DNA from: Dichomitus squalens LYAD-421 SS1
Lineage: Eukaryota; Basidiomycota; Agaricomycetes; Polyporales; Polyporaceae
Direction of reading: 5' to 3'
Length of the DNA stretch: 45,661 nt
Assembly: GCF_000275845.1 (NCBI RefSeq)
Contig: NW_006766946.1
Span: forward strand, 125,448 to 171,108
Shown here: one piece after another, positions 22,292 through 34,019 of the stretch
How the letters are laid out: each line of letters starts with the position of its first letter
How positions within the stretch are numbered: the stretch's first letter is position 1
Translations under genes and position numbers: made by a program
Notes under the pieces: generated by a model
What the model saw: the letters and a program-made list of their open reading frames with translations, nothing else
What the model was told of the DNA's origin: nothing
Databases searched by the model: none

Positions 22292-22851
22292 CTTGAGCGA
22301 GGTGAGTAGAGTGGGTCGTTATGAAAAATGCCGGTCTCTATCAGATGGTAAACTTCTCCCCTTGAAGCGCTCGGCGCCCACATATCCAAACATCGAAGTG
22401 TCCTTCTCTACACATCATCATGTCAGAACGTTTCTGTATACATGTGTACTGACACCAAATTTGTTTCAATTGGCAAAGCGCACTGCGTTTACGGGAGCAG
22501 TCGACCCTCAGTCGGCCTGCGACTCGACTTTTTCGTTTTTCGACCAGTTCGTCACCCAGCTGACACCGGACAGGTGATGTGTCCTCTGATTCCCAATAGT
22601 CTACCATCCTCCTGGCCTGTGCCTGCCCAGAGTGTAGCGGACTGCCGCCCTGACACAATTACTTCTATCGCGGGGTTCTGCTATGTATGCTGTAATGAAA
22701 CTTGAATTCGTGATCGCTGATGAAGCTGAAGGAGAGTCGCCTAGCATACGTGCCGTATGGTATTCTGTCTTGTGAGCCGCAAATTTGATTCCCTGCACTA
22801 TACTCGAGGAGGACATACCGATGGGCCAGAGATGAGCCTGTGTATGGAGGT
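22292..22851. other. intergenic, upstream of gene D
   Basis: Several short minus-strand frames exist here, including one beginning inside the edge of the adjacent inverted-repeat element, but none shows family motifs. It may hold an unrecognised first exon of gene D. Confidence 0.35.
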
Positions 22852-23272
22852 AATGGACGACTTTCCATAAGGATTTACGGCTCTACGGACGTCCGTAGAT
22901 TTCTAGGCGGGGTTTGAAACAGTCTGTGGATCTTGGGCGCTAAACAGGCGGCATGTTCTGCTCATCATCAGCACGTGACTGGAGTGGCTTATGTCATGTC
23001 TGTATTTGGCATGCAGTTCGCTTTGTCATGATGGCTCCTTCCTTTCTCGTGGTCACGGCACCGTATGCCGAGGTCTACGGACTGTCTACGGCCTGTTAGA
23101 GATTTAGAAAGGGGGGTCGGACCCCCCTCCTAGATTTTGACGTCCGTATCCTAAATTTCATCAGCGGAGTTCAGATCTGGTGTCGGCAACACTGCCCCTT
23201 GCCCAAATCGGTCTGTTTAGAGATTTACGGACGTCCGTAGAGCCGTAGATAGCTTATGGAAAGTCATCCATT
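22852..23272. mobile_element. 421-bp inverted-repeat element (MITE-like)
   Basis: The two ends are inverted copies over about 50 bp: AATGGACGACTTTCCATAAG at the left and its near-reverse complement at 23253-23272. Each arm continues with ACGGCTCTACGGACGTCCGT. Each arm contains the perfect 16-bp palindrome CTACGGACGTCCGTAG. A small GC-rich hairpin (GGGGGGTCGGACCCCCC) lies near 23110. There is no coding capacity. No clear target-site duplication is seen, so the class is undetermined. It ends about 150 bp before the SUS1 start codon. Confidence 0.75.
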
Positions 23273-23419
23273 GATGAGTCAATTGATGGACGGTAGAGGG
23301 CGAAGGTGCGGGCGCTCGGGCAGCGGGCCGAGGGAACGGCAAGCAGCGGACGCGGACCGGGAGTCTAAGCCTACTGCGAGGACCGCCACCTCCGTAAGTA
23401 CGCCGAACCCGAACTTGCC

Positions 23420-23922
23420 ATGCCGCCTGCGCACAAGGACGGACGGGCTGCGGCACTCTACGGACCTTTGCGACGGCGTATGATAGAGAACGGCGACTGG
23501 GACAGGTGCGCGCTTCGATTGGTTTGGCCGGTAAACATGATGAATTAGACAGGAGCTGACAACATCGTATGCCACAGGATATGCTCCCGGTTGGCACGCG
23601 AGCTCAACGAGAGCGGATGGATCGACCGGTTCAAGGACAGGAGCAAAGGTATTTGAACCACAGCTGGACGCAAGGAGGGGTGCTCACCTCTGAGAGGACA
23701 GAAATGGCTCGGAGCGCCGAAGGGAACGGCGGCGTCTCCGTCGACTCACTTCTTGCTGAATTGCTTCCTCAGGCTGAAGGTACAGATTATGTTTGTTTCG
23801 GTGTATCAGTGAGGAGACAGATACTGATTGCGTGTGTCTCAGAAGAGATTCCAGTCAACACGCGACAGGAGATAGTCAGCGTGATTCGTAAGTTACTGGA
23901 GAGGCAGATCGAGTTCACTTGA
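23420..23922 (+). CDS. SUS1: SUS1/ENY2, SAGA DUB-module and TREX-2 subunit
   Basis: Four exons (23420-23505, 23578-23648, 23702-23779, 23843-23922) give 104 aa, the family's usual size. Conserved features are RRRMIENGDWDRICSRL, ELNESGWIDRFKDRSKE, VDSLLAELLPQAE and IPVNTRQEIVSVIRKLLERQ, matching the five-helix Sus1 fold. Sus1 bridges the SAGA histone-H2B deubiquitinase module and the TREX-2 mRNA export complex at nuclear pores. The start at 23420 was chosen because it gives the expected short N-terminus. A MITE-like element lies directly upstream, so promoter elements may be displaced or supplied by it. Confidence 0.92.
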
Positions 23923-24179
23923 GTGGTGCCGAAGAGGGCTTCGAGGCGATATTGAGAAAATTGTGCTATACTGAGCTCTGTTCTACATGTTTTCGACTAG
24001 CATGTGTCGTGTATGTTATTGGTTCACCATTTAGCATGCGAGTGGCGGGGAAAGAGGCAGTTTCTATAATAGGGTGAGAAGCCGTTAGCGCCCGACAGCT
24101 CTGCGTGTGCAGGTGACGGTGTCCACCGTCCACCGTCTACTGTCCCAGCCAAGGTCCCCCCACGCCTCCCTCAGCAGCC

Positions 24180-24965
24180 ATGTTCTCCAGGTCGCCCAGA
24201 AGCGCAATCTCTGCGGCACAGAGAGCTGCTCGTCTCCAGAGCACAATTGCGATGTGCGTTCCGTCTACTTCAGACTGACCTGACGTTGCGGATTCGACCT
24301 CACGCGTCTCTAGACCTGCTGCCTCCAGCGCGTCGTCCTCCGCCAACACGCCAGCATTGCCGCCCCAGAGACTGACAGAAGCTCAATACGCAGCAAGCGT
24401 CGTCCATGGACGTAGCGTTCGCCCCCCATTCTACCTTCCCAAAACGCATGGCATCCCCGTCGCGACCCTGCACTTCCGTTCGTACCATCCCAAGCTCCTC
24501 GACTTCTTCGTCCACTTCGCCAGTCACGCCGCCACTGCGCTCGGCATCCCCATCTCAAAGCCGGTCCATCTTCCCACCGAGAGGAGGCTATGGACGGTCC
24601 TGCGCGGCCCATTCGTCCACAAAAAGTCTCAGGAGAACTTTGAGCGGAGGACGCACAAGCGCGTCGTGAAGGCGTGGGACGCGAACCCGGAGGTCGTGGA
24701 TCTGCTCGTGCAGTACCTCGAGAGGCATATCGCGCCGGGCGTCGGCCTGCGGACGGTCCAGTGGAGGCGGGCACCGGTGGGCGTGGGCCAGAAGACGTTG
24801 GAGGCGGTCATGGGTTCGTTGCGGTTGGACGACCAGGTGCGGCGCGAGAAGGTGAAGGCGTTGGGCGAGCAGATTGTGAAGCAGGAGCTGGCGAGTGCGG
24901 CGGAGGCTGCGAAGGAGGGTGCGGTGGCGAAGACATCGCCCAAGGCCGACAAGAAGAGTTCATAG
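24180..24965 (+). CDS. RSM10: mitochondrial small-subunit ribosomal protein uS10m
   Basis: Two exons (24180-24253, 24314-24965) give 241 aa. The N-terminus is a typical mitochondrial presequence (MFSRSPRSAISAAQRAARLQ). An Ala/Ser-rich linker follows, then the S10 domain: HGIPVATLHFRSYHPKLLDF, AATALGIPISKPVHLPTERR, WTVLRGPFVHKKSQENFERR and HKRVVKAWDANPEVVDLL. The Ala/Lys-rich tail is a fungal extension. uS10m sits in the head of the mitoribosomal small subunit. A single intron falls between presequence and mature protein. It shares its strand with SUS1 and MAGO but has separate intergenic gaps of 257 and 277 bp. Confidence 0.93.
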
Positions 24966-25242
24966 TTCCTGTGTCCTCTACGCTTTTACTGCATCGACAT
25001 CCCCCTGGATTGTATTGTCCAGGTAATATACGCATCAATAGACTACCATCGGGTATTACTCCTGCTATGCCCGCCTGTGTGTCGATATCACACCAGCTGC
25101 TACGTTCGCGCGTATGTTCTCGACACATTCTTGATTCGCTGTTCGGAGCCACGTGGGGAAAGAACTGACACGGGCGTCTAGACGGTTCGTCAACGCTGTC
25201 TTCGACCACCACCATCCACTCTCCGCCCATCGACGCCTCACA

Positions 25243-26107
25243 ATGACCTCCTACGAAAACGACCCGTTCTACCTTAGGTGCGAAGACACGAAGATGACCT
25301 CCCGGCGTGTGCAGGACTGACGTCTTGCTCACGCCTCATTGCAGGTACTAGTAAGTCTCCCTTCTCTTCTTGCGCCTGTTTTCACGCGCCATATGCGCCG
25401 CCAGACCAACAATGCTGACTGGATTTGCAGCACAGGACACTCTGGCAAGCACGGCCACGAGTTCTTGGAGTTCGAGTACTCCCACGGACGCCTTCGTTAC
25501 GCAAACAACTCCAACTACCGCAATGACAGTCTCATCCGCAAAGAGAGTACGTGGCTACGTCTTCCTGACAGTCCGAGACATACGCAGTCATATAAGGAAC
25601 TGGGATTGGGCTGATGCTCTGGTACTGCACTAGTGTGGGTTGGCCCACTTGTCGTAAAGGAGCTCAAGCGTATCATCGAGTCGAGCGAGATCACCAAGTG
25701 AGCGTCCCCTGCTACCTAATCGCGGGTGATAGTTGCTGAAACCAGCTCAGGGAAGACGATACCAATTGGCCCAAGAAGAACATCGTTGGGAAACAGGAGC
25801 TCGAGATCCGCGTTGGCAACGACCACATCGCTTTCGAGGTGCGCTCCCGCTGGTCATGTACTGTGGCATGCATTGTGCTCATTTACGTGTATCTGCGCAT
25901 GCTTGTAGACTGCAAAGATTGGCTCGTTGGTTGATGTCGCGGACAGTGAGGATCCGGAGGGTTTGCGTGTGTTCTATTATTTGGTGCAGGACCTGAAGGT
26001 ATGTTCGGATACACCATCACTATCTTGGTCTCAGATGCTAATATGTGTATGGACAGTGCCTGATCTTCTCGCTGATCTCCCTCCATTTCAAGATCAAGCC
26101 GATCTAA
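25243..26107 (+). CDS. MAGO: Mago nashi, exon junction complex core subunit
   Basis: Seven exons (25243-25277, 25345-25350, 25431-25546, 25634-25697, 25751-25838, 25909-25998, 26057-26107) give 149 aa. The sequence follows Mago almost residue by residue: [94 protein letters not shown] and HFKIKPI. Mago pairs with Y14 and locks eIF4A3 on spliced mRNA. Exon 2 is only 6 nt (GTACTA). It is needed to encode the invariant RYY, since read-through hits TAG. Skipping it would keep frame but lose two residues. Confidence 0.96.
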
Positions 26108-26570
26108 AAGGGCTTGGCTTGGTCACCAACGCCCGGTTGCGACTGGCTTCACGCCTGTGTCGTAGTCTCTCTCTGTCTGTTTATCGTAAATTGGTGGTGT
26201 TGAATGAATGTTTCTGTACTTGCTTGTCCAACTCGCTGTGTGACAGCTTATCCTCGCGTCGATTTGGCCTATGGTTTTGAGTTGGAACCCTAACCTATAT
26301 TGATACGCCTAGTCCACAATTACAAGATTGCTTCGTGACATGACTACAAGTGTCAAACAGGAGTACAGATAAGTTATCCACATCGTCCGGCATCAGGTCA
26401 ATCGTTGACCATATAGGCTTTATACTCAGGAATGTGCAACACTAGGCACCGAATAGTTAGTTCCGTCTAAGACATTTGGTCAGAATGGCACGTACCCGAC
26501 TTCCCAGGTGCTATCTCTGGCGATGCAAAGGCCTTCAGACAAGACGGGTTGGGTGGGCGGCAAGCATTGG
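26108..26570. other. intergenic between convergent genes
   Basis: This is the 3' flank of MAGO (+) and of secreted protein E (-). No gene or repeat is recognised. Confidence 0.4.
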
Positions 26571-27639
26571 CTAGCGGCCGCGGAAGCAATTTGAACCTAT
26601 GAAGGAAAGTGTAACTAGTGAGTCCGTCGTTCTCCCGACATGTCCAATCTGGGAAAACACCTACAAAATCGAGCCAGCAGTATGTGAGCGGGTCTGGGCC
26701 GAGGTTCTCGAAGAAGAACCTGCAGGTCCCGAACGTGATCGTCTGGACGTGGTTCGGGTCAACGGTGAACGTCGGACCTGTGTGGGGTGGCCGTGGGCTG
26801 TGAGAGCGTGCTCGGGACGGGTACTGCAGAGACGACTCACTGATCTGGCCGTTGAGGATGGTGATGGAGTTGACGAGCGCCTGACAATCATCCGTCGTGG
26901 GCGGGAGCTGTCCGAACTCGTTGCAGACGTTGGTGCAGATCGCGCCGCAGACGTTCGTCCCCGTCTCAGTCGGGGCTGCCGCCGACGCGGTGGTGGTCAC
27001 GGTGACTACGTCGGTCTCGGTCGCGCTCGACACCACCGTGGTCAGGTCCGTCGCCGTCGTCACTTCCGTATCTGTGAGTGTAGTGAGTTCCGTCGCAGTG
27101 GCGGTCGTCACTTCGGTCGCGGTCGCGGTCGTGGCGGAGACGCTGGTGATCAAGGATACGGAGACTGAGGTCACGGTGTCGGTTTTGGTCGCAGTCGTAG
27201 CCTTCGTCACGGTTTTGGTTGACGTGGTCGGCTTCGCTGGGGGCGCCTTGGCGCAGTCGAGGGAAGGGAAAAAGAAGTAGAGGATGCCGTCGAGCCAACT
27301 CCAAACCCCAGGCAATGCGGCGCAGTCATGCGCGGCCACGCCAGGTGAAGTAGAACTGACGGGTGCCTCGCAGGAAAATTGCCCGAACTCGATCGTCCCG
27401 TTGCCGACCGTGAGCGAGGCGGCGGCGACCGCATTGGGCTCTAAGCCGGCAGCAGTGCACAGGCTGCTCGAGTTGGTGGCAGATGCCTGCCGAGCTGATA
27501 ATATACGTGTCAGGTCAGCGTGTTCTGTATGAAGGGGAAGAGGGGAGTTGGCCATACCAACAAAATGCGGCGTCGTGAGCGCAGTGCTGCTCACTGCGCA
27601 AGCGAGGAGGACGAGGATGGCTGTCCAGGCAGAAGTCAT
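26571..27639 (-). CDS. secreted Thr-rich protein E with conserved C-terminal Cys module
   Basis: Four exons (27639-27558, 27494-26841, 26777-26661, 26596-26571) give 292 aa. There is a clear signal peptide (MTSAWTAILVLLACAVSST), then a domain with Cys residues and SWLDGILYFFFPSLDCAK. A Thr/Val-rich spacer of about 90 residues follows (repeats like TATEVTTATATELTTLTDTE), probably O-mannosylated. The C-terminal module has NVCGAICTNVCNEFGQLPPT, DDCQALVNSITILNG and HVQTITFGTCRFFFENLG. Protein F has the same module with intron positions conserved, so E and F are paralogues. No enzyme motif is seen; a cell-wall or effector-like role would be a guess. An alternative without the last intron would run on to 26467. 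Confidence 0.75.
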
Positions 27640-29540
27640 GGTCGGATGTGGCCTGCGGCTGGGTTGAGCCTGCGTGACGTCGTAGAAAGTCTCTGGGGTT
27701 TGGATCGTCCGACGGCGGCGATAGGTCCTCTCATATGCTACCTTTTATACGGGGCTTCGTCTCCCTTCCTCCGACGATATATTGCCTCGCTGGCTTGGAC
27801 GTCGGTTGCTATCGAGCAGGCGTCCGGCTACAGGCGAGGGACGTGTGAAAATAAGAGACATGAAGCGATGAAAACGTCAAGCAATGTGTCCAGGCCAGGG
27901 ACCTGATGTGATGTCGCGCGGTGGACGACACGCATCCGAAGAAAAGAATGGGAGAAGAGGACGTCGGGAGGAGGGCGGTTTGGCCCACCCATCGTGCCAT
28001 TGAATACAACCGGGATGTGCCTAGGACGTGATGTCCCGTGGCTGAGCATGCTGGACAACTCTTGAGTGCTTTACGAGAGTTTTTGGACGGACCATGCGTG
28101 CTCAGCTCATTTTCCTGTTCTCTGATTCAATTAGGCTTTCGGCCCTAACTTTTTGTGGAGACTTGCCAAAGCTTATTCGTTCCGCGCAGTCTCCTACTCG
28201 GGACATCCCGTGGAAGCGAGCAAAGTCCCAGGTTGGACAGCCAGCTGACGGAGCAGAGAAGTAGGAACCTGATAGAGGGAGCTAACGCACTGTGGCCGGT
28301 GTTGATTGTGTCTTGAGGCGGCTGTGGTAGTGGTCCGGATGTCGGCCAGAACGGATCGCTGGACTCGGAGCTATGCTCCGTGGGATCACGGAACTAGAAG
28401 TAAGGCACCGAGGGCTTCTCGCGGATGCGTAGGTACTGGCGGGATCGCTCTGCTGTCATAGACTTAGAGACGCCTGAATGAAAATAATAATCTTTCCGAA
28501 TCTTCATGTTGATGGAGTGCTCAGTGTAGTATTTACCTTAACAGGGTGAGATGGTGATGTCTGCCGTTTCATAGATGGCAGGCAGTGAAGATCTATCTAG
28601 ATGCCGCGACGGCGAAGAGAGATGAAGCCAATGATGTTCTCACCACTGTCCAGAAACGTCCCCTCGAACCGACGTCTCTGCACATGTCCGCCCCTGTGAG
28701 GCGCAGGCACCTGAGACGGGTGCTCTGCGGGGGCAAGAGGCATTCTACATCCACCGGCATTAGGACTGCAATTCATCGGGAATAGTGGGTGCCTGGGCTC
28801 TCCGTCGTCCTAGGGTGCCAGACTCGCTGGTACGAGCTGTCCTTTGAGAGTGCTCACAGACTACGAGCTCGGAACGAATGGTAGGCGTAGTGAGATCATC
28901 GGATACTCCCACAACGGAAGATGTCACAGCTGTGCGACCGGACAACTGCTCGCACAGCCTCCCCGGGTGTCGTATCCACACACGCTGCATATCTCATGAG
29001 CGAAGGACCGCTGGAACTGGGACGGTCTGTAACTCGATACTTTCCCGACAATCGGATAGTTTACGCGATCGCGGAGGGCTCACTGTACAGGATATGATAC
29101 TGAATTGAAATGAATAAATAGCATAGAGCCGGGATCAGGCTCTATTGGCAGCGACTCGACATGCCAGCACGACTCATCGACTGGACTGACGATGCAGGTC
29201 AGGCAGCGCATAGTAGCCGGTTGCGAAGGCTTAGTAACTTCCAAGATCTGAGGCTCCACTTGGAAAGGTCCGATATCACCGTATACGCTAAACAGAGATG
29301 ACCTCGTCATGAGCCTAAGAGGCCGTCGGAGGCAATCGACACATGGTCATCACACTTTCGTATACATAGACGTCACCGGAGTATATTGACCTATCGACCC
29401 AATGTACAACATATTCCCAGAAATATAGAAGCTACATATTCCACAACATCTCAGGGTCGTCAACTGGACTATGCTCAAGAGTGAGCGGCACTAGAAGCCA
29501 GTTGAATGTGAGTATATGACATGAAACCATACAATGACAA
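27640..29540. other. gene-poor stretch of 1.9 kb
   Basis: I find no gene, RNA or repeat that can be supported. Open frames are under 130 codons, lack motifs and do not chain through plausible introns. The first part presumably contains the promoter of secreted protein E. Confidence 0.35.
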
Positions 29541-30423
29541 CTATACGCACCCAACCTGCCAGAGACCATCGGCAGAAAGGCAGAGCCCCTCGGAATGGAC
29601 AGGCTGAACGGGCGGGAAGCAAGCCGACCCCGCGGCAGCGGCGGTTTGGCCCTGCGTGCCAAATTCAGGCAGCATCAGTGAAGTGTTGGAAGAAAGCATG
29701 AGTCGAGAGACGTACGAAGGCAAGCCAGCAGTTTTCCACACTGTCCAGGGCGAGGTTCTCGAAGAAGAACCGGCACGTTCCGAAGGTCAGCGTCTGAGCA
29801 TGGCCTCCATCAACTGTGAAAGTCGGCGCTGCATCAAGTAGTATTAGCGTCGCGGAAAGTGTTCAAAGAGTCGGACCAGAACTAGGATATTGTCACGGAC
29901 AGGACTCTCGGGCGTCGTCAAATGATACAGCGGGACGTGAACCTCTAACAGGAGGTGGGTCGACTTACATACGGAGCCATTGAGGATAGTGATCGCATCA
30001 ACAATGGTCTGGCAGTCCTCCGTAGTCGGAGGGAGGTTACCACTATCGCTGCACACGTTCTGACCTGCACCAGCAAAAGAATCAGTTCATGCAACAACTA
30101 GCACGATATAACGTGTTTGTAGGAAGCCGGCCACGCACAAATTTCGCCGCAGATATTGGGAATCGGCGTCGCGGTTTGACGCTTGGTAACGGACGTGCCA
30201 CAAGAGAGCTGTGTGAGCTCGACTTCCTTGTCCCCGACAGCGATGGTGGTGGTAGAGACCGTCTTTGCGTCAGTGCAGAAAGATTGGTCGCGAGCTTTCA
30301 AGAACTACCGTCAGCCGAAGACTTTACAATGGGGAGGAGGAAAAGCGAGAACTCACGGAGAAGAGACGCGTAACTGGTCGCTGCGATGGCAGCAGAGACG
30401 AGGGCAAAACAGAAGGCCTTCAT
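29541..30423 (-). CDS. small secreted protein F, paralogue of E
   Basis: Five exons (30423-30357, 30294-30139, 30064-29969, 29828-29716, 29651-29541) give 180 aa. A signal peptide (MKAFCFALVSAAIAATSYAS) is followed by a short spacer and then the module shared with E: NICGEICQNVCSDSGNLPPT, EDCQTIVDAITILNGSV, PTFTVDGGHAQTLTFGTCRF and FFENL. A further ACFPPVQPVHSEGLC segment ends the protein. E has lost most of this last part. F lacks the long Thr-rich spacer of E. The two lie 1.9 kb apart on one strand, consistent with tandem duplication. The function is unknown. Eight or more Cys residues suggest a disulfide-stabilised extracellular fold. Confidence 0.78.
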
Positions 30424-33400
30424 AGTGGATCGTGAGTACAAGGAAGCGGGTCTGCTAGGTAGAGCTTGTGAGCACGAAGGGGAGATCCAGGACCTCTGAG
30501 TAGACTGTCAGTCGATACACAGGCTTTATAGGGATATGTGCTTGTGGTGCCCTCCAAATCCAGAGCGACGGCCCAGAATGCATTCCGGCTTTCCATCCTC
30601 CACTGTTCGGATGCTCGAAGCGGAACGACAAGCGGGGGACGGCAATGGCAAGAATGTCCGACGTTCTCCGTACCGCCGGGTGAAAGCATTACTCTGTATG
30701 CCAGGGCCAGGGCACCGCGTGGACCGAGAAGTATGTTCAATTGCCACAATACACGATGGTCGTAGAAGGCCAGAGTCATCTAGCCGCCAACACTGGGGTT
30801 GCAAGCGCCTTAAGGAACCCGCCCATGTATGGGTGCCTGTGATGCCGTGGAATTGTGAAAAAAGCGACTCACTCACGGCATTGTGCTCTGGTAGAACTCC
30901 TTCAAATACTGCCGCGTCCAAAGAACATCGAGAACACAGCATCCTTTTCGCTTCGAGAGCCTAAATGACTGTTGTAATTGAGGTCATCCCTGAGGCAGGA
31001 TGAGAATGACAAAAAACGACAGGCCGTATACGGCGATGGAAAGGCTGCGACAGCGCTTGCCGGCGGCTGCTTCCTATTCCTATTGCCTGCGATTCATGCA
31101 ACGTACGTTTTGCCGACCCACAGTGTGAGAATACAACTTAGGAACGTCAAGGGAAAACAAGGCCGGGTGTGGTCATGACACGGTACATACTGTTCCCCGT
31201 ATTAGTGGGATATGGCCAAGATCGAGCCCACCAATCATATGCGTTTCAGCTGGACTGGCAAGGATGATGGACTTCTGAGGGACTAATCTGTATCAACATG
31301 AATGACAGGAACCAGAACTCACCGTGCGCTCTTCGGCGATAGTCGTGTCATGTCAAATGGGCATTGCCATGACCGAATTGTGAGCCGCACACCGCGGATG
31401 GCAGTTGACAAGGAACGGCGCAGCAGCCGCGTGAGCGTTGTCCCTGCGCGCGTCGCGGAAGCAGAGTCAGCGATCCTTTCTCAGCGATGTTATACACCGC
31501 ACATACCTTGTCGAAGCGGACCTGAATTTCGGTGGTCCGGGTTGACTCTCCACGAGCATCTGACACCTTCGATAGTTGGGCCGCATTCTGAGCGAAGTGG
31601 TGCCTGACAGTGAGTCCCTTCCAGGAATTATGTCGATTGCACGGGGACGAGGCCCAGTATGCCAAGGACCAGCTTGCTCGGGCGGTACAAGTGAGCAAAC
31701 GCCATGGATGTTGCTGCACTGAAGCGGTCCGACCAACGGCGGATTATAAACGGCGGATTTCCCGCATAGTAGTCAGCCGTCCGCGAAAACGGCGTCAAAG
31801 ATATCCTGCCGAGCATGGGAGTACCTAACGATTCAGGCAGCTGAGCCGCACAGCAGAAGCATTCTGTTGATGGAAGCTCACAGGTAAAACTTCGCAGGTC
31901 TTACAAGAGTTCCCGCCGAAACACCGAGCGTACAACGGCGGCACTTACTACAGTATCATATGCATGGATGACTCAATTGGACACGGTCTACACGAGTCCC
32001 ACGATTAAGGGTCGAGAAGGGTACCTGCGAGTGCAGCTAGCGCCGTTCCGCGTGCCATTGTCTATTTCGAGGCCTTTGTGAAGCTCATGGGCGATGGAGG
32101 AAGACGATACTAGGTCTACAGGCGTGCTTGAATCAAGACTAGAATAACTTACGCAGGGGTGAGCTGCAGATCGGCTAGCCAGGACAGCAACCCATGGCCT
32201 CACTAGAAAGCCTTCGAACAACACTTGTACATGCTGCGTTGGAACTAAAGCATCCCGGCGCGCAGGATCGTAAGGACCTGAGATAAGGAGGCCGACAATA
32301 TCGTACGGGCACACAACCGTGGAATGGCGTCTGCGGTACGTCACGGGCGGTAGAGGCTAACGGGCAGTAGCCTGTCTGGCAAGAGACAATTAGAGCTTCG
32401 ACGACCCCTATTACAAGAGAATGGTGAACACAGTCTCTAAATTTGAAGTCGGCATATCGGAGAGGTCTTGTGGGATCCCAGAAGGGTCTGAGCAGGCACT
32501 GTAGCTAGATGGACGAGCAGGGATCGGCTCGTTCCCATGATCTCGTGAGATGGCTCTCAAGGGAGGCTCTGGAACGACCCACTGCAATGCCGCACATACA
32601 GCAGGGCATATTGGGCGGTATTCACAAAGAGGTTGAGCTGCCATTGAACCGTATCTTGAGACGGATCGTCCGTCTGCACCAAGCACCATGTCCAATGCGG
32701 GATCAGCGCCTAGACGTATGAGGTCAAGATGTGCTTGCGAGGACGGCCTATGCCGCCATCAAACACATGGATGCCATGCGTCAAGGGCGAAGACCCCATG
32801 AGAGAACAAGAACAGGACTTGAACACAGAGAGGATCAACGAGAACGCGCGATAGCCCACGAGCTGCATTGCGCAGAGGAATCTCGGAAAGGCAGCAACGC
32901 ACATGGGCCCGCGGGAGGTATAAGCGAGGCTCTGGAGGGACAAGCGAATTCGAAGCATACGAAGACGTGGGAATGCGGTCGCCGTGGCCTCAGCAGTGCC
33001 CATAGCCGAGAGTCCTCGTGACGGAATAAGATGGACACGGGCGAAGACAAGAACGCCGTATGGGAGGCAGGCAAGGCCGGCGGTCGAGCGAAAATTGTGA
33101 CAAGCATGAGAGTCAGCGCTCGGAAGTCGTGCCGACTGCTCGGCATCAGCGAGGAGTGCTCGTGTCGTTCATTCACGCTGAGGATCGCCGCGAGACAAGG
33201 GGTGGTAAGGGGACGGTAACCGAAGGCCCATCATTGAGCCCGAAATGACGAGGAGAAGCCCCGTGGGGAAGGGCGACGTAATAGGAGAAAGCTTGTCGGA
33301 CGGGCTGGGGATGGGATGTAGAGGCTTACTGAATGGCTCATAGCACAGAAATGTTGACGGGCAGCGCATAGGATGCGCCTCAGAAATGCATGGCATATCA

Positions 33401-34019
33401 TGAGATAGACAAGTTCGAGCTTGAACTTACCGGGAGGGAGACTCCATTCCCTCAGGCCATCGGAAGACGTCCTGACAGTGAAAATGAAACACCCTTTGAG
33501 TGCCAATGGGGGAGGAATGATGAGCGTTGGTGGGACGAATGGAAGGTCCGTGAAAGGGCTATTGACGCGTTCATTGCTGCGAGCCGAGGGCGAGGACGAA
33601 TACCAAGCCGATCTGACGCACGGAACAACTAAAACGGTGTCAACGACGAGCAAGCTGTATGGACAGTCATGAAGTGAACATTTGAGCGATATGTGGAGAA
33701 GGAAGGAGGAGGAAGTGGCAGCAAGCAGCATGGGGAGGACTGAGGGAGCGGCGAGGCGTTGGGAGCAGGGCAACAGGCGCCGGAATGGGGGATGGCGGTC
33801 ACGGGACAAAGCTCCGGCAAAGGGCGAGGCGGGCGGCTGGGGGAGAGTGCTGGTGGTTGAAGACGAAGACTCTCTTGTGCTCGACCGTCGTCCTCTCCAG
33901 CCACGAACGTCTCCGCGTCGTCCCGTCCCCCTCCCCTCCTCTCCCCATCATCCGCGTCGCCCTAGGAGCTGACGCGTCGGACTACTCTCCGCCACGCCAA
34001 ATATCTGTTTCCGCTCGTC
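30424..34019. other. 3.6-kb region with no supportable gene
   Basis: Both strands contain many open frames up to 190 codons, but none carries a motif I can defend. A few minus-strand pieces (for example near 31.7 kb, SKLVLGILGLVPV) look membrane-like and might be decayed exons of a fungal multi-pass protein, but they do not link through splice sites. I see no tRNA, rRNA or clear repeat. The last few hundred bases before 34020 presumably hold the CK1 promoter. Confidence 0.3.

Noticed and set aside
26897..27280. Plus-strand Val/Thr-rich open frame
   Set aside because: It is the antisense of the low-complexity Thr-rich spacer of secreted protein E, which has a signal peptide, spliced structure and a paralogue.
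31300..33220. Minus-strand fragments resembling a fungal multi-pass membrane protein
   Set aside because: The pieces lie in different frames, do not join through convincing splice sites and contain no diagnostic motif, so no gene is called.
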